NCBI GenBank assembly: GCA_018262705.1
Contig: JADFDQ010000009.1
Coordinates: 62,001 to 126,000, forward strand
Reading direction: 5' to 3'
Origin: Xanthomonas sp.
Lineage (GTDB): Bacteria > Pseudomonadota > Gammaproteobacteria > Xanthomonadales > Xanthomonadaceae
Length of the DNA stretch: 64,000 bases
The position numbers and the translations under genes were made by a program. The notes below the pieces were generated by a model, which was not told the origin of the DNA, ran no database searches, and was given only the letters and a program-made list of their open reading frames with translations. Positions within the stretch are counted from its first letter, which is position 1, and every line of letters starts with the position of its first letter. Shown here piece after piece: positions 1 through 11,123 of the stretch.

Positions 1-200
1 GCTATTACGGCGGCGTGGTCGCCGCGCCGGTGTTCCACAACGTGATGGAAAACGCGCTGCGGCTGATGGACGTCTCGCCGGACGACCTCGAGGCGTGGCA
101 GGCCGCGCAGGCGACGGCCGAAGCCAAGCGCCAGCGCGCGCAAGGGGTGCGTGCTTCAGTCGTGCCAGCGCCGACAGCGGCAGCGGGGAGGGCGCCATGA
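1..200 (+). CDS. ftsI: Peptidoglycan D,D-transpeptidase FtsI (PBP3), C-terminal end only
   Basis: Partial gene cut by the window edge; the frame reads [20 protein letters not shown] followed by a short Ala/Pro-rich tail. The YYGGxVxAPVF block is the conserved end of the class B transpeptidase domain that cross-links septal peptidoglycan in the divisome. The catalytic serine and the other motifs lie outside the window. The stop codon overlaps the murE start as ATGA, which fits the usual ftsI-murE order of the dcw cluster. Confidence 0.9.
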   Translation, partial: YYGGVVAAPVFHNVMENALRLMDVSPDDLEAWQAAQATAEAKRQRAQGVRASVVPAPTAAAGRAP

Positions 201-1684
201 CCCGCTCGATGTTGCTGCACGAACTGCTGCCCGAACTGGAAGGGCTGTCGGCGGATCTGGCCATCACCGGGCTGGTGCAGGACAGCCGCGAGGTCAAATT
301 CGGCGACGCGTTCGTCGCAATGCTGCCGGCGCGGCAGGAAGTCCCGTCCAGCCATGGTCTGCATTTCGTGAAGCAGGCTCGGGAGGCCGGTGCGGTGGCG
401 GTTCTGTATGAACCGCCGGCGCCGGACGACTTGCCTGCGCCTGATGACGCTATTGCCGTTCCCGGTTTGCGCGCGCGCCTGGGCACGATGGCCGATGCCT
501 TCCACGGCCATCCCAGCGCCGGGATGACGATGGTCGGCGTCACCGGCACCAACGGCAAGACCTCGACCGTGCAGCTGCTGGCGCAAGCGTGGACGCTGCG
601 CGGGCAGCAGGTCGGCACGATTGGCACGCTCGGCGCCGGGATCTGGCCGAAGACAGTGCCGACCGGATTCACCACGCCGCTGGTGCTGCGCCTGCACGCG
701 CTGCTGGCGGAGCTGCGCGACGAGGGCGCGGCGGCGGTGGCGATGGAGGTGTCCTCGCATGCGCTCGATCAGGGGCGCGTCGATGGCGTGCACTTCGACG
801 TGGCGGTGTTCACCAATCTCACCCGCGACCACCTCGACTACCACGGCGACATGGCCCACTACGGTGCCGCCAAGGCCAAGCTGTTCCACATGCCGGGTTT
901 GCGCGCGGCGGCGGTCAATCTCGACGACGCCTTCGGCCGCGAACTGCACGCGGCGGTGGCCGGCAAGGTGCGTGCGCTCGGGTTCTCCTCGCGCGGAGCG
1001 CATGGCGCGGCGGTGCGCGCCGAGGAATTGGTGCTCGACGGCGCCGGCATCGGCTTCATGCTACACGCCGGCGGCCAGGCGCATCCGGTGCGCTCGCTGC
1101 TGCTCGGGCGCTTCAACGTCGACAACCTGCTCGGCGTGGCGACCACGCTGTTCGCATTGGGCATGGCGCCGGCGCTGATCGCGCAGACCCTGTCCGAACT
1201 GTCGCCGGTGGATGGACGCATGAACCGCCTCGGCGGCGAGGGCGGTCTGCCGTTGGTGGTGGTGGACTACGCGCATACGCCCGACGCGCTCGAACAAGCG
1301 CTGGCATCGCTGCGCGCACACGCGGTCGGCACGCTGACCTGCGTGTTCGGTTGCGGCGGCGAGCGCGACACCGGCAAGCGCCCGCAGATGGCGGCGATCG
1401 CCCAGCGGCTGGCCGAGCGCGTGATCGTCACCGACGACAACCCGCGCCACGAAGACGGCGATGCGATCGTGGCCGAAATTGTTGCCGGCTTCAGCGAGCG
1501 CAGCCACGTTGTCGTGCAGCGCGACCGCGCGCAGGCCATCGCGCAGGCCATTGCCGCCGCCGGCGCGAATGACGTGGTGCTGATCGCCGGCAAGGGCCAT
1601 GAGCCCTATCAGGACGTCAACGGCGTCAAGCATCCCTTTGCGGACGCGGCGGTGGCGCGCGAGTGCCTGCGGAGGCACCCGTGA
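197..1684 (+). CDS. murE: UDP-MurNAc-L-Ala-D-Glu:meso-diaminopimelate ligase
   Basis: 495 residues, the normal length for MurE. It adds the third stem-peptide residue to UDP-MurNAc-L-Ala-D-Glu in the cytoplasm. Visible features are the N-terminal Mur ligase domain, the ATP loop [12 protein letters not shown], the central domain motif [13 protein letters not shown] and the C-terminal DNPRHED block. The DNPR motif is the known determinant for meso-diaminopimelate rather than lysine, so the wall should be of the Gram-negative DAP type. The start at 197 is chosen because it forms an ATGA overlap with ftsI; an in-frame reading upstream is only open frame. The 3' end overlaps murF as GTGA. Confidence 0.97.
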   Translation: MTRSMLLHELLPELEGLSADLAITGLVQDSREVKFGDAFVAMLPARQEVPSSHGLHFVKQAREAGAVAVLYEPPAPDDLPAPDDAIAVPGLRARLGTMADAFHGHPSAGMTMVGVTGTNGKTSTVQLLAQAWTLRGQQVGTIGTLGAGIWPKTVPTGFTTPLVLRLHALLAELRDEGAAAVAMEVSSHALDQGRVDGVHFDVAVFTNLTRDHLDYHGDMAHYGAAKAKLFHMPGLRAAAVNLDDAFGRELHAAVAGKVRALGFSSRGAHGAAVRAEELVLDGAGIGFMLHAGGQAHPVRSLLLGRFNVDNLLGVATTLFALGMAPALIAQTLSELSPVDGRMNRLGGEGGLPLVVVDYAHTPDALEQALASLRAHAVGTLTCVFGCGGERDTGKRPQMAAIAQRLAERVIVTDDNPRHEDGDAIVAEIVAGFSERSHVVVQRDRAQAIAQAIAAAGANDVVLIAGKGHEPYQDVNGVKHPFADAAVARECLRRHP

Positions 1685-3069
1685 AGCCGCGCCTGCTCTC
1701 GTGGATCGCGCAGGCCACCGGCGGCAAGCTGCTGGGTGAGGATCGGCCCGTCGATGCGGTTGCCACCGATACGCGTGCGCTGCCGGAAAGCGGCATGGCG
1801 CTGTTCGTCGCGCTCAAGGGCGAGCGCTTCGATGGCCACGCCCACGTGCAGGCGGCGGCGGAGGGTGGCTGCGTTGCCGCGCTGGTGTCGCGCGCCGTGG
1901 ATGCGACGATTCCGCAAGTCCTCGTGGACGACACCGAACGCGCGCTGGGCCATTTTGCCGGCGCGGTTCAGCGCCAGCGCCAGACCAAAGTGCTGGCCAT
2001 CACCGGCAGCAACGGCAAGACCACGGTCAAGACCCTGCTGCATTCGATTCTCGGCCAGATGGGCGATGCCTACGCCAACCCCGGCAATTACAACAATGAA
2101 ATCGGCCTGCCGCTGGCGGTGCTGGGTGCGCCCGATGACGCACGTTTTGCGGTCTACGAAATGGGCGCCGGCAAGCCCGGCGATATCGCCTGGCTGACCG
2201 CAATCGCGCGCCCGGACGTGGCGCTGGTCAACAACGTCGCTTCCGCGCATCTGGAGCGGATGGGCAGCCTGCGGGGCGTGGCCGAGACCAAGGGCGCGAT
2301 CTACGATGCGCTGCCGCGCGACGGCGCGGCCGTGATCAATGCCGACGACGCTTTCGCACTGTATTTCGCCGAGCGTGCCCACGGGCGACGTTTGCTGCGC
2401 TTCGGGCTGGATGCGCAGGCCGACGTGCATGCGCGCAATGTGTACGCGGGCATCGCCGGATCGCATTTCGAACTGGTCGCGCCCGGCGGCGCCATCGAAA
2501 TCACCCTGCCGTTGCCGGGCCTGCACAACGTCCGCAACGCGCTGGCGGCGGCAGCGATGGCGCTGGCCGCAGGCGCCGACCTGGGCCGGATTCGCGCCGG
2601 GCTTGGGCAATCCGCTCCGGTCTCCGGTCGCCTCGCCACCCATCGCCTCGACGACGGCACGCTGCTGATCGACGACAGCTACAACGCCAATCCGGGGTCG
2701 TTGGCGGCAGCGATTGAAGTATTGGCGAGTGCCGAGGGCGAGCGCTGGCTGGTGCTCGGCGACATGCGCGAACTGGGCGAAACGGCGGCAGCGCTGCACG
2801 CGCGCGCCGGCGAACAGGCGCGTGCGGCAGGAATCGCAAGGCTGTACGGATTGGGTTCGCTGAGCACACATGCAGTCAGCGCCTTCGGCGCGGGCGGACG
2901 CCACTTCGAAAACCACGAGGCGCTCACCGCCGCGCTGGTTGCCGGCCTGCGCGAATTCGATGCCGAAGCCAAGCGCACGGCGCCGGTGGCAATCCTGGTC
3001 AAAGGCTCGCGCGGCAGCGCGATGGATCGGATCGTGCGCAATTTGCTGGAGCAGGGGGGCGGCCGATGA
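1681..3069 (+). CDS. murF: UDP-MurNAc-tripeptide:D-alanyl-D-alanine ligase
   Basis: 462 residues. It joins D-Ala-D-Ala to the UDP-MurNAc-tripeptide, the last cytoplasmic stem-peptide step. The Mur ligase ATP loop reads [15 protein letters not shown], followed by [10 protein letters not shown] and the C-terminal [11 protein letters not shown] block typical of MurF. The start is the GTG at 1681, which overlaps the murE stop (GTGA) and has a GGAGG-type ribosome site at 1671-1675; the upstream in-frame GTG at 1663 lies before that site and would place it inside the gene. The stop overlaps the start of a 21-codon ORF (ATGA). Confidence 0.96.
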   Translation: MKPRLLSWIAQATGGKLLGEDRPVDAVATDTRALPESGMALFVALKGERFDGHAHVQAAAEGGCVAALVSRAVDATIPQVLVDDTERALGHFAGAVQRQRQTKVLAITGSNGKTTVKTLLHSILGQMGDAYANPGNYNNEIGLPLAVLGAPDDARFAVYEMGAGKPGDIAWLTAIARPDVALVNNVASAHLERMGSLRGVAETKGAIYDALPRDGAAVINADDAFALYFAERAHGRRLLRFGLDAQADVHARNVYAGIAGSHFELVAPGGAIEITLPLPGLHNVRNALAAAAMALAAGADLGRIRAGLGQSAPVSGRLATHRLDDGTLLIDDSYNANPGSLAAAIEVLASAEGERWLVLGDMRELGETAAALHARAGEQARAAGIARLYGLGSLSTHAVSAFGAGGRHFENHEALTAALVAGLREFDAEAKRTAPVAILVKGSRGSAMDRIVRNLLEQGGGR

Positions 3070-3131
3070 ACGCTTGTCACCTGCATCCGTCGTTCAACCT
3101 TCGCGCCGCGGGCGGGCCCCATGCTGCTTGA
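3066..3131 (+). CDS. 21-codon ORF bridging murF and mraY (possible coupling ORF)
   Basis: Reads [20 protein letters not shown] plus one alanine. It begins with an ATGA overlap on the murF stop and ends at a TGA at 3129-3131, eleven bases inside mraY. The product itself looks unremarkable. It may serve to carry ribosomes from murF to the mraY start, which has only a weak ribosome site of its own (GGGCGGGCCCC then ATG). It could equally be chance, since an ORF this short is expected often in GC-rich DNA. Confidence 0.35.
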   Translation: MNACHLHPSFNLRAAGGPHAA

Positions 3132-4206
3132 ACTTACCCGTTGGCTGGAACAGTTGCAGCGCCATTTCGGCCTGTTCAACTACCTCACCTTCCGCGCCAT
3201 TCTTGCGGCGCTGACCGCGCTCGTGCTGTCGCTGTGGTGGGGGCCGGCGATGATCCGCCAGCTCTCCCAGCTCAAGGGTGGACAGCCGATCCGCGGCGAC
3301 GGCCCGCAGTCGCATTTCTCCAAGGCCGGCACGCCCACCATGGGCGGCGCGCTGATCCTCGCCTCGATCGCGGTCACGGTTCTGCTGTGGGGCGATCTGC
3401 GCAACAAATATGTGTGGGTGGTGCTGGTGGTGATGCTGGGCTTCGGCGCCATCGGTTGGGCCGATGACTGGATGAAAATCGTCAAGCGCGACCCCAACGG
3501 CATGCGTTCGCGCACCAAATACGCGCTGCAGTCGGTGCTGGGTTTGGCGGCCGGGATCTATTTGTTCGCGTTCGCCGACGTGCCGGCGGCGACCACCTTC
3601 TACGTGCCGCTGTTCAAGTCGATCGCGCTGCCGATGGCCGGGTTCGGGTTCGTCGCCGTCGCGTATTTCTGGATTGTCGGGTTTTCCAACGCGGTCAATT
3701 TGACCGACGGCCTCGATGGCCTGGCGATCATGCCCACCGTGCTGGTGGCCTGCGCGCTGGGCGTGTTCGCGTACGCCTCGGGCAATGCCACCTTCGCCCA
3801 ATACCTGCAAATCCCGCGGGTGCCGGGCGCCGGTGAATTGATCATCGTCTGCACCGCGATTGCCGGTGCCGGTTTGGGATTCCTGTGGTTCAACACCTAT
3901 CCGGCGATGGTGTTCATGGGCGATATCGGCGCGTTGGCGCTGGGCGCGGTGCTGGGCACGATTGCGGTGATCGTGCGTCAGGAATTGGTCCTGGTGCTGA
4001 TGGGCGGGATCTTCGTGATCGAAACCCTGTCGGTGATGATCCAGGTCGCCAGCTTCAAGCTCACCGGCAAGCGCGTGTTCCGGATGGCACCGATCCACCA
4101 CCACTTCGAACTCAAGGGCTGGCCGGAGCCGCGCGTGATCGTGCGCTTCTGGATCATCAGCGTGGTGCTGGTGCTGGTCGGGCTTGCCACGTTGAAGGTG
4201 CGCTGA
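3121..4206 (+). CDS. mraY: Phospho-MurNAc-pentapeptide translocase
   Basis: 361 residues, polytopic inner membrane enzyme that transfers phospho-MurNAc-pentapeptide to undecaprenyl phosphate to give lipid I. Diagnostic blocks are [20 protein letters not shown] near the start, [22 protein letters not shown] with the catalytic aspartates, [11 protein letters not shown], and the histidine block [13 protein letters not shown]. The length matches the family. The stop shares one base with the ftsW start (TGATG). Confidence 0.97.
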   Translation: MLLELTRWLEQLQRHFGLFNYLTFRAILAALTALVLSLWWGPAMIRQLSQLKGGQPIRGDGPQSHFSKAGTPTMGGALILASIAVTVLLWGDLRNKYVWVVLVVMLGFGAIGWADDWMKIVKRDPNGMRSRTKYALQSVLGLAAGIYLFAFADVPAATTFYVPLFKSIALPMAGFGFVAVAYFWIVGFSNAVNLTDGLDGLAIMPTVLVACALGVFAYASGNATFAQYLQIPRVPGAGELIIVCTAIAGAGLGFLWFNTYPAMVFMGDIGALALGAVLGTIAVIVRQELVLVLMGGIFVIETLSVMIQVASFKLTGKRVFRMAPIHHHFELKGWPEPRVIVRFWIISVVLVLVGLATLKVR

Positions 4207-5549
4207 TGAATGCCGTTGCCTTCGACAGCCCGCAGCAAGCGACCCGCGTCGGCGAGATCGGCGGGCGCTTTGATCCGTGGATTCTCGGCTGTGCCGTGCT
4301 GCTGGCCAGTCTTGGCGTGGTGATGGTCGGCTCGGCCGCGATCGCCGGCGGCGGCCAGAACGCGACGCCGTGGCATTTCCTGTCGCGCCATTTGGTGTTC
4401 CTCGGCGGCGGGCTGGTGATCGCCGCGCTGGCCATGCGGCTGGAACTGAAGATCATCGAACGGCGCGGGCTATGGCTGCTGCTTGCCTGCTTTGTCGTGC
4501 TGGCCATGGTCTGGCTGCCGGTGGTCGGCAAGACGGTCAACGGCGCGCGGCGCTGGATCAATCTCGGACCGGCCAGCTTCCAGGCGGTGGAGTTGGTCAA
4601 GGTGTTCTATCTGGTTTGGCTGGCCAGCTATTTGAAGCGCTACAGCGAGGAAGTCGCCGAAAATTGGTATGCGATGTTGAAACCGGCTGGCGTGGTGGTG
4701 CTGCTGGTCATCCTGCTTCTGCTGCAACCGGACTTCGGTTCTTCCGTCCTGCTGTTCGGAATCACCGCCTGCATGCTGGTGCTGGGCGGCGCACCGATCA
4801 AGCGTTTGATTCTGCCGGTGCTGGTGCTGGTGCCGGGCCTGGTGGCGCTGGTCATTTTCGAACCTTACCGCATGCGCCGGGTCACCTCGTTCATGGATCC
4901 GTGGCAGGACCAACTGGGCGCCGGCTATCAGCTCAGCAATGCACTGATGGCGATCGGTCGCGGTGAATGGTTCGGCGTTGGGCTGGGCGCCTCGGTGCAG
5001 AAATTGTCCTACCTGCCGGAAGCGCACACCGATTTCATCTTCTCGGTGATCGCCGAAGAACTCGGCCTGGTCGGCGTCCTTGCGGTGATCGGACTGTATG
5101 CGCTGCTGGCCGGGCGTGCCTTCTGGCTGGGCTTCAAGTGCGTGGAAATGAAGCGGCATTTCGCCGGCTATCTCGCATTCGGCATTGCGCTGTGGATGAG
5201 TCTGCAAAGCTTCGTTTCGATGGGCGTCAACCTCGGCGTGTTGCCCACCAAGGGACTGACGTTGCCGCTGGTGTCCTACGGCGGCTCCAGCGTGTTGATG
5301 ACCTGTGCGGCGATCGGATTGCTGCTGCGGGTGTCGTGGGAATACGAGCGCGCCTCCAGGCAGGTGGCGATACGGCGCGCGGTGGCGATGGTCCCGTCGG
5401 TGGGCGCGCCGGCGATCGGCCAGCCGCCCGTGTCCACGGCCGAGGCGACCGGACGCGGCGGCGGCCGCGGACGTGGCCGCATCGAGCCGATCCTCGGCCG
5501 CCAGTCGGCGGAATCCAGTGCCGTTTCGGCACTGCGGAGGGCGCGTTGA
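4206..5549 (+). CDS. ftsW: Septal peptidoglycan polymerase FtsW (SEDS family)
   Basis: 447 residues, a SEDS-family glycosyltransferase working with FtsI at the septum. SEDS hallmarks are [13 protein letters not shown], the stretch ending [17 protein letters not shown], and [16 protein letters not shown] near the last membrane helix. The start at 4206 is set by the TGATG overlap with mraY and is followed by a short cytoplasmic segment before the first helix. An odd point is the C-terminal tail of about 60 residues after the last helix, with an Arg/Gly-rich run (RGGGRGRGR), longer than in E. coli FtsW. Confidence 0.96.
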   Translation: MNAVAFDSPQQATRVGEIGGRFDPWILGCAVLLASLGVVMVGSAAIAGGGQNATPWHFLSRHLVFLGGGLVIAALAMRLELKIIERRGLWLLLACFVVLAMVWLPVVGKTVNGARRWINLGPASFQAVELVKVFYLVWLASYLKRYSEEVAENWYAMLKPAGVVVLLVILLLLQPDFGSSVLLFGITACMLVLGGAPIKRLILPVLVLVPGLVALVIFEPYRMRRVTSFMDPWQDQLGAGYQLSNALMAIGRGEWFGVGLGASVQKLSYLPEAHTDFIFSVIAEELGLVGVLAVIGLYALLAGRAFWLGFKCVEMKRHFAGYLAFGIALWMSLQSFVSMGVNLGVLPTKGLTLPLVSYGGSSVLMTCAAIGLLLRVSWEYERASRQVAIRRAVAMVPSVGAPAIGQPPVSTAEATGRGGGRGRGRIEPILGRQSAESSAVSALRRAR

Positions 5550-6631
5550 ACGCGGCCTCGCCCCTGGTGATGGTGATGGCCGGCGGCACCGGCGGCCATA
5601 TCTTTCCCGGTCTTGCGGTCGCGCAGGCGTTGCAGGACGTTGGCGCGCGCGTGCGCTGGCTGGGTGCGGACGGCGGCATGGAAACGCGGCTGGTGCCGGT
5701 GCAGAACATCGAGATCGACACCATCGCGGTCAAGGGCGTGCGCGGCAAGGGCATTGCGACCCTGCTCGGCGCGCCGCTGCGGGTGTTGCGCGCGGTGCGT
5801 GCGGCGTCGCGCGTGCTGCGCCGCGAGCGCCCGGCGGCGGTGATCAGTTTCGGCGGCTATGCGGCCGGGCCGGGCGGAATCGCGGCCAGGCTGGCCGGCA
5901 TCCCGCTGCTGGTGCATGAACAGAATCGCGCCGCCGGCATGACCAACAAGGTGTTGGCCAGACTCGCCGCTCAGGTGCTGGTCGGTTTTCCGCAGACCTT
6001 TGCGAAGGAAACGCTGGTCGGCAATCCGGTGCGGCTGGAAATCGCGCAAGTGCCGCCGCCGGAAAATCGCGGGATTGATCACGCCGGCGCGCTGCGGCTG
6101 CTGGTGCTGGGCGGCAGCCAGGGCGCGCGCGCGCTCAACGCCGCCGTGCCGCAGGCGGTCGCCGCGCTCGGGCATCCGGTCGAAGTGCGCCATCAGGCCG
6201 GCGAGAAGCTGCTCGATGAAGCGCGCAAAGCCTATGCGGACGCCGGCGTGACAGCCAGCGTCGAGCCGTTCATCGCCGACATGGCCGCCGCCTACGCTTG
6301 GGCGGATCTGGTCGTCTGCCGCGCCGGCGCACTGACCTTGGCCGAGCTGTGCGCGGTCGGCGTCGGCAGCGTGCTGGTGCCGTTTCCGCAGGCGGTGGAT
6401 GACCACCAGACCCGCAATGCGCAATATCTGGTCGAGCGCGACGCGGCGCTGCTGCTGCCGCAATCGGACGATCTCGCCAAGCGCCTGCGCAGCGTGCTGG
6501 AAACGCTGGCGGTCGATCCGTCGCAGCGCCTGGCCATGGCAAAAGCGGCGCGTGCGCTCGCCCGCCCCGATGCCGCACGCGAGGTGGCCGCGGCGGTTCT
6601 TGCCACCGTCAACGCAAAGGCTGCCCGATGA
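5546..6631 (+). CDS. murG: UDP-GlcNAc:lipid I N-acetylglucosaminyltransferase
   Basis: 361 residues; converts lipid I to lipid II on the inner face of the membrane. The GT-B signatures are [19 protein letters not shown] at the N-terminus, [36 protein letters not shown] and [15 protein letters not shown]. The start is taken as TTG at 5546 because it forms a TTGA overlap with ftsW, has an AGGAGGG-like site eight bases upstream within ftsW, and gives a normal N-terminus; a GTG at 5567 is the alternative. The stop overlaps murC as ATGA. Confidence 0.96.
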   Translation: MNAASPLVMVMAGGTGGHIFPGLAVAQALQDVGARVRWLGADGGMETRLVPVQNIEIDTIAVKGVRGKGIATLLGAPLRVLRAVRAASRVLRRERPAAVISFGGYAAGPGGIAARLAGIPLLVHEQNRAAGMTNKVLARLAAQVLVGFPQTFAKETLVGNPVRLEIAQVPPPENRGIDHAGALRLLVLGGSQGARALNAAVPQAVAALGHPVEVRHQAGEKLLDEARKAYADAGVTASVEPFIADMAAAYAWADLVVCRAGALTLAELCAVGVGSVLVPFPQAVDDHQTRNAQYLVERDAALLLPQSDDLAKRLRSVLETLAVDPSQRLAMAKAARALARPDAAREVAAAVLATVNAKAAR

Positions 6632-8085
6632 ACGCGCACGTTCCCTACCTGCGCCAGATCGGCGATGCCACGCGGACGCTGCCGCGGGTGCATTTTGTCG
6701 GCATCGGCGGTGCCGGCATGAGCGGTGTCGCCGAGGTGATGCGCACCCAGGGGTATCGGGTCACCGGATCCGATGCCGCCGACACGCCGGTGACCCGACG
6801 GCTGGCCGAACTGGGAATCGAAATCTACAAAGGCCACACGTCTGCCCATGTGCTCGGTGCCGACTGCGTGGTGATCTCCAGCGCGATCAAGCCGGACAAC
6901 CCTGAATTGCTGGAAGCGCGCGCGCAGCGCATTCCGGTGGTGCCGCGCGCGGAGATGCTGGCCGAGCTGATGCGCTTCAAGCGCGGCGTCGCGGTGGCCG
7001 GCACCCACGGCAAGACCACCACCACCTCGCTGACCGCAAGCGTGCTGGCCGAAGGCGGGCTGGATCCGACCTTCGTGATCGGCGGCAAGCTGCTTGCCGC
7101 CGGTGCCAACGCGCGGCTGGGCAAGGGCGACTGGCTGGTGGCCGAGGCCGACGAGAGCGACGGCAGCTTCCTGCGCCTGAATCCGGCGGTGGCGGTCATC
7201 ACCAACATCGATGCCGACCATCTGGAAAACTACGGCGGCGATTTCGAGCGGGTCAAGCAGGCCTTTGCCGAATTCCTGCACCGGCTGCCGTTCTACGGGC
7301 TGGCCGTGCTGTGCATCGACAACGACGAAGTGGCGGCGCTGGCGCACGGCGTCACCCGCCATCTCATCACCTACGGGTTTGATTCCGAAGCCGACGTGCG
7401 CGCCGCCGACGTGCGCCAGGACGGCGGCAGGATGCTGTTCACCTTGTGTCTGCCGGATGCCACCCGCACACCCTGCACGCTGGCGCTGCCGGGACGGCAC
7501 AACGTGCAAAATGCGCTGGCCGCCGCGGCCATCGGCTGGCAGCTTGGGGTGCCGAATGCGGCCATCGCGCGCGCCTTCGAGAGCTTCCAGGGCATCGGCC
7601 GCCGCTTCAACCAGCTTGCCCAGCTCAAACTGCCAAGCGGCGGCCAGGCCACGCTGGTCGACGATTACGGCCACCATCCGAAGGAACTGGCGGCGGTGTT
7701 TGCCGCGGCCCGCGGCGGCTGGCCGCAGCGGCGGCTGGTGGTGGCGTTTCAGCCGCACCGCTACACCCGCACCCGCGACCTGTTCGACGAATTCGCGGCG
7801 GTGCTTTCCGGCGTCGATGCGCTGCTGCTGACCGAGGTCTATCCGGCCGGTGAAGCGCCGATCGTCGGCGCCGACGCCAAATCGCTGGCGCGTTCGATCC
7901 GCACCCGCGGCCGGGTCGATCCGGTGGTGGTCGGCAGCGCCGCCGAACTGGGCGAAGCGCTGGCCGGAATCCTGTGCGACGGCGACCTGCTTTTGTTGAT
8001 GGGCGCGGGCGATATCGGCGCGGCGGCGCAGCAGCTCGCCCGCGACGGCCTGCCGGGAGAACGTGTCCAGGGAGCGCAGGCATGA
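6628..8085 (+). CDS. murC: UDP-MurNAc:L-alanine ligase
   Basis: 485 residues; adds the first stem-peptide residue (L-Ala) to UDP-MurNAc. The N-terminal Rossmann block [19 protein letters not shown] loop [24 protein letters not shown] and the C-terminal [10 protein letters not shown] motif identify MurC and separate it from the recycling ligase Mpl, which is also present in this window. Both ends are coupled by ATGA overlaps, to murG before it and ddlB after it. Confidence 0.97.
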   Translation: MNAHVPYLRQIGDATRTLPRVHFVGIGGAGMSGVAEVMRTQGYRVTGSDAADTPVTRRLAELGIEIYKGHTSAHVLGADCVVISSAIKPDNPELLEARAQRIPVVPRAEMLAELMRFKRGVAVAGTHGKTTTTSLTASVLAEGGLDPTFVIGGKLLAAGANARLGKGDWLVAEADESDGSFLRLNPAVAVITNIDADHLENYGGDFERVKQAFAEFLHRLPFYGLAVLCIDNDEVAALAHGVTRHLITYGFDSEADVRAADVRQDGGRMLFTLCLPDATRTPCTLALPGRHNVQNALAAAAIGWQLGVPNAAIARAFESFQGIGRRFNQLAQLKLPSGGQATLVDDYGHHPKELAAVFAAARGGWPQRRLVVAFQPHRYTRTRDLFDEFAAVLSGVDALLLTEVYPAGEAPIVGADAKSLARSIRTRGRVDPVVVGSAAELGEALAGILCDGDLLLLMGAGDIGAAAQQLARDGLPGERVQGAQA

Positions 8086-9032
8086 ACACGAACGCATTGC
8101 CGCCGCTGCGGGTGACCGATCCCGCCGCGTTCGGCCGGGTGGCCGTCTTGATGGGCGGCACCAGCAGCGAGCGCGAGGTCTCCCTCGATTCCGGGCGCAA
8201 CGTGCTCGACGCGTTGCGTTCGCGCGGCGTGGACGCACACGCGGTGGACGGCATTCCGGCGCTGGTCGATGCGCTGGTGCACGGCATGTTCGACCGCGTG
8301 TTCAACATCCTGCACGGCAACAAGGGCGGCGGCGAAGACGGCGTGCTTCAGGGCTTCCTTGCCGCATTGGAAACTCCCTGCACCGGCTCCGGCGTGCTCG
8401 GCAGCGCGCTGACCATGGACAAGATCCGCACCAAGCAAGTGTGGATGGGCGAAGGCCTGCCGACGCCGCGATTCCTGCGCCTGTCGCCCGATGCCGATCT
8501 GCGCGCTGCGGCGCGGAAGCTGGGCCTGCCGGTGTTCGTCAAGCCGTCCTGCGAAGGTTCCAGCGTCGGCGCGGTGCGGGTCGAGACCGAAGCTGCGCTC
8601 GACGAAGCGCAGCGCGTCGCCAGCGAATACGGCGGCGAAATGCTGATGGAAACGCTGGTCGTCGGCGACGAACTGACGGTCGGCATCCTCGGCGATCTGG
8701 CGTTGCCCTCGATCCGGATCGTGCCCAGGGGCGGCTGGTACGACTACCAGGCCAAGTACGTCGCCGAAGACACCCAGTACCTGTGCCCGGGCCTGGAGGG
8801 CGAGGAAGAAGTCGCGATCCGCACGCTGGCGCTGGCCGCGTTCCGCACCTCCGGCGCCGGCGGCTGGGGCCGGGTCGACGTGATGCGCGATGCGGGCAGC
8901 GGCGCGCTGTACCTGCTGGAGGTCAATACCGCGCCGGGCATGACCAGCCACTCGCTGGTGCCCAAGGCGGCGCGTCAGCTCGGCGTGTCGTTCGAAGAGC
9001 TGTGCTGGCGAATCCTGGAGCAGACGGCATGA
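8082..9032 (+). CDS. ddlB: D-alanine:D-alanine ligase B
   Basis: 316 residues; ATP-grasp enzyme forming the D-Ala-D-Ala dipeptide used by MurF. Seen are [19 protein letters not shown] at the N-terminus, [14 protein letters not shown], the ATP-grasp lysine in [14 protein letters not shown], and [20 protein letters not shown] near the end with the metal-binding Glu and Asn. The start at 8082 comes from the ATGA overlap with murC. Position between murC and ftsQ is the standard one for ddlB. Confidence 0.97.
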   Translation: MNTNALPPLRVTDPAAFGRVAVLMGGTSSEREVSLDSGRNVLDALRSRGVDAHAVDGIPALVDALVHGMFDRVFNILHGNKGGGEDGVLQGFLAALETPCTGSGVLGSALTMDKIRTKQVWMGEGLPTPRFLRLSPDADLRAAARKLGLPVFVKPSCEGSSVGAVRVETEAALDEAQRVASEYGGEMLMETLVVGDELTVGILGDLALPSIRIVPRGGWYDYQAKYVAEDTQYLCPGLEGEEEVAIRTLALAAFRTSGAGGWGRVDVMRDAGSGALYLLEVNTAPGMTSHSLVPKAARQLGVSFEELCWRILEQTA

Positions 9033-9772
9033 ACCCCGCCCTGCGACTGTTGGTCTGGCTGCTGGCGGTGGCGCTGATCGCGCTGCCTGTTGCCGGCGTG
9101 GTCGAAGGCTGGTGGGGCGGCGCGCACTGGCCGCTGCGCACCCTGCGCGTGCAGGGGCCGCTGCAGCGGGTCGATCGCGCCCAGCTGCAGACGGCGGTGC
9201 GGCCGCTGGCGCAGCGCGGCTTCTTTGCGGTCGATCTGGCCGCCGTGCAGCGCGCGGTCGGCAAGGTGGCCTGGGTGGAGCATGCCGAAGTCCGCAAGCA
9301 GTGGCCGGACGTGCTGGAAGTGCGCGTGGTCGAATATCGGCCGGTGGCGCGCTGGGGCAAGGCGCAGGTGCTGTCCGAACGCGGCCATCTGTTCCCGTTG
9401 GGGACGCTGCGGCTTCCGGATGGGTTGCCGCTGCTGGACGGTCCCGAGGCGCGGGTGCCTGAGGTCGCCAGGCTCTTCAACGCGGCGCGCGGGCAGTTGG
9501 CCAACGTCGGCGGCGTGCGCGGGGTGGCGATCGATCTTCGCGGCAGCTGGACCGTGACCCTGCGCGACGGCACCGACATTGTGCTGGGTCGCAACGATCC
9601 GCAGGCGCGACTTGACCGCTTCGCGCCGTTTCTTGCCCAACTGCAGGCGCAGGACCCGCGGCGCCATCTTGCCCGCGCCGATCTTCGCTACACCAACGGC
9701 TTCACCTTGACCTGGGTGAAGGCCGAAGCGCCCGCCCTCCCGTCCCCCATGACAGATTCCGGCAGCACATGA
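9029..9772 (+). CDS. ftsQ: Cell division protein FtsQ
   Basis: 247 residues, single-pass inner membrane divisome protein with a periplasmic POTRA domain. One hydrophobic helix lies at about residues 6-26, followed by [15 protein letters not shown] (start of POTRA) and the FtsQ block [28 protein letters not shown]. The family is poorly conserved, so the call leans also on the place between ddlB and ftsA. Both junctions are ATGA overlaps. Confidence 0.94.
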   Translation: MNPALRLLVWLLAVALIALPVAGVVEGWWGGAHWPLRTLRVQGPLQRVDRAQLQTAVRPLAQRGFFAVDLAAVQRAVGKVAWVEHAEVRKQWPDVLEVRVVEYRPVARWGKAQVLSERGHLFPLGTLRLPDGLPLLDGPEARVPEVARLFNAARGQLANVGGVRGVAIDLRGSWTVTLRDGTDIVLGRNDPQARLDRFAPFLAQLQAQDPRRHLARADLRYTNGFTLTWVKAEAPALPSPMTDSGST

Positions 9773-11004
9773 ACCCCAAAAGCGGCAAATCCCTCATCGT
9801 CGGCCTCGATATCGGCACCTCCAAGGTGACCGCACTGGTCGGCGAATACGTGCCGGGCGAGCCGATCGAGGTGATCGGTATCGGCACCCATGAATCGCGC
9901 GGCATGCGTCGTGGCGTCGTGGTCGACATCGATTCCACGGTGCAGTCGATCCAGCGTGCGGTGGAGGAAGCCGAGCTGATGGCCGGCTGCGAAGTGCGCA
10001 GCGTGTACGCCTCGATTTCCGGCAATCACGTCCAGTGCCAGAACTCCAGCGGCGTGGTGCCGATTCGCGACGGCGAGGTCAGCTACGACGATCTCAACCG
10101 GGTGCTGGAAGCGGCCAAGGCGGTGGCGATCCCGGCCGACCAGCGGATCTTGCACGCGGTTCCGCGCGAATACGTGCTCGACAATTCGCAGGAAGACATC
10201 AAGAACCCGGTCGGCATGACCGGCGTACGCCTTGAAGTCCACGCCCACATCGTCACCTGCGCGCAGTCGGCGGCGCAGAACATCAGCAAATGCGTGCAGC
10301 GCTGCGGGCTGCAGGTCGATGAACTGATCGTGTCCTCGCTGGCGTCCAGCACGGCGGTGCTCACCGACGACGAGCGCGAGCTGGGCGTGGTGCTGGTGGA
10401 CATGGGCGCCGGCACCACCGACATCGCGGTGTTCGTGCAGGGCGCGATTTGCCACACCGCGAATTTGCCGGTCGCCGGCGACAAGGTGACCGAAGACATC
10501 GCCCACATGCTGCGCACGCCGACGCCGCACGCCGAGGACATCAAGGTCAAGTACGCCTGTGCGCTGGCGCAGCTGGCGCGCGCCGAAGAAAGCATCCAGG
10601 TCGAAAGCGTCGGCGACCGCCCACCGCGGCGGATGCCGCGGCACGCGCTGGCGCAGGCGGTGCAGGCGCGCTACGAGGAAATCTTCGAACTGGTGCAGGC
10701 CGAACTGCGGCGCTCCGGTTTCGAACAGCGCGTGCGCGCCGGCATGGTGCTCACCGGCGGCGCTTCGAAGATGGAAGGCGTGGTCGAACTGGCCGAAGAA
10801 ATGCTGCAGATGCCGGTGCGGATCGGCGTGCCGCAGCACGTCACCGGGCTGGGCGAAGTGGTGGGCAACCCGGTCCACGCCACCGGCGTGGGCCTGCTGC
10901 TGATGGGCAGTCAGATCGAGGCGCCGAAGCGACCGAAGCTTGCGACCGGCAAGGCCGGAGGAACGGTCAAGAAATGGTTCAAGTGGTTCAGCGGGGAATT
11001 TTAA
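9769..11004 (+). CDS. ftsA: Cell division protein FtsA
   Basis: 411 residues, actin-like ATPase that tethers FtsZ to the membrane. The phosphate loop VGLDIGTSKVTALVGE, the 1C domain after it, DMGAGTTDIAVF (second phosphate loop), and VLTGGASKMEGVVELAEE are visible. The C-terminal amphipathic membrane-targeting helix is probably VKKWFKWFSGEF. Start overlaps ftsQ (ATGA). It is followed by a 119-base gap to ftsZ that contains G-rich repeat DNA. Confidence 0.97.
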   Translation: MNPKSGKSLIVGLDIGTSKVTALVGEYVPGEPIEVIGIGTHESRGMRRGVVVDIDSTVQSIQRAVEEAELMAGCEVRSVYASISGNHVQCQNSSGVVPIRDGEVSYDDLNRVLEAAKAVAIPADQRILHAVPREYVLDNSQEDIKNPVGMTGVRLEVHAHIVTCAQSAAQNISKCVQRCGLQVDELIVSSLASSTAVLTDDERELGVVLVDMGAGTTDIAVFVQGAICHTANLPVAGDKVTEDIAHMLRTPTPHAEDIKVKYACALAQLARAEESIQVESVGDRPPRRMPRHALAQAVQARYEEIFELVQAELRRSGFEQRVRAGMVLTGGASKMEGVVELAEEMLQMPVRIGVPQHVTGLGEVVGNPVHATGVGLLLMGSQIEAPKRPKLATGKAGGTVKKWFKWFSGEF

Positions 11005-11010
11005 GAACAG

Positions 11011-11045
11011 GGGTCAGGGGTTAGGGGCCGGGGACCGGAGGGGGC
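11011..11045 (+). repeat. Degenerate GGGGnC/GGGACCGG repeat between ftsA and ftsZ
   Basis: G-rich stretch made of loosely repeated GGGGTCA, GGGGTTA, GGGGCC and GGGGACCGG units. It resembles the GGGACC/CCCGGTT repeats after secA, in mutT and next to the DedA fusion, so it is probably a worn copy of the same family. Its place inside the fts cluster may affect ftsZ expression, but no promoter can be assigned here by eye. Confidence 0.4.
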
Positions 11046-11123
11046 GGCAGGGCGCGAAGCACGAAGCACCGGGCACGAACAACGCATAACGCATCACAAC
11101 CAACAACGACAAAGGACACGGAC

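Noticed and set aside
6292-8238. 648-codon minus-strand open frame across murG, murC and ddlB
   Set aside because: Antisense shadow of three well-identified genes, with Arg/Ala/His-rich composition and no domain.
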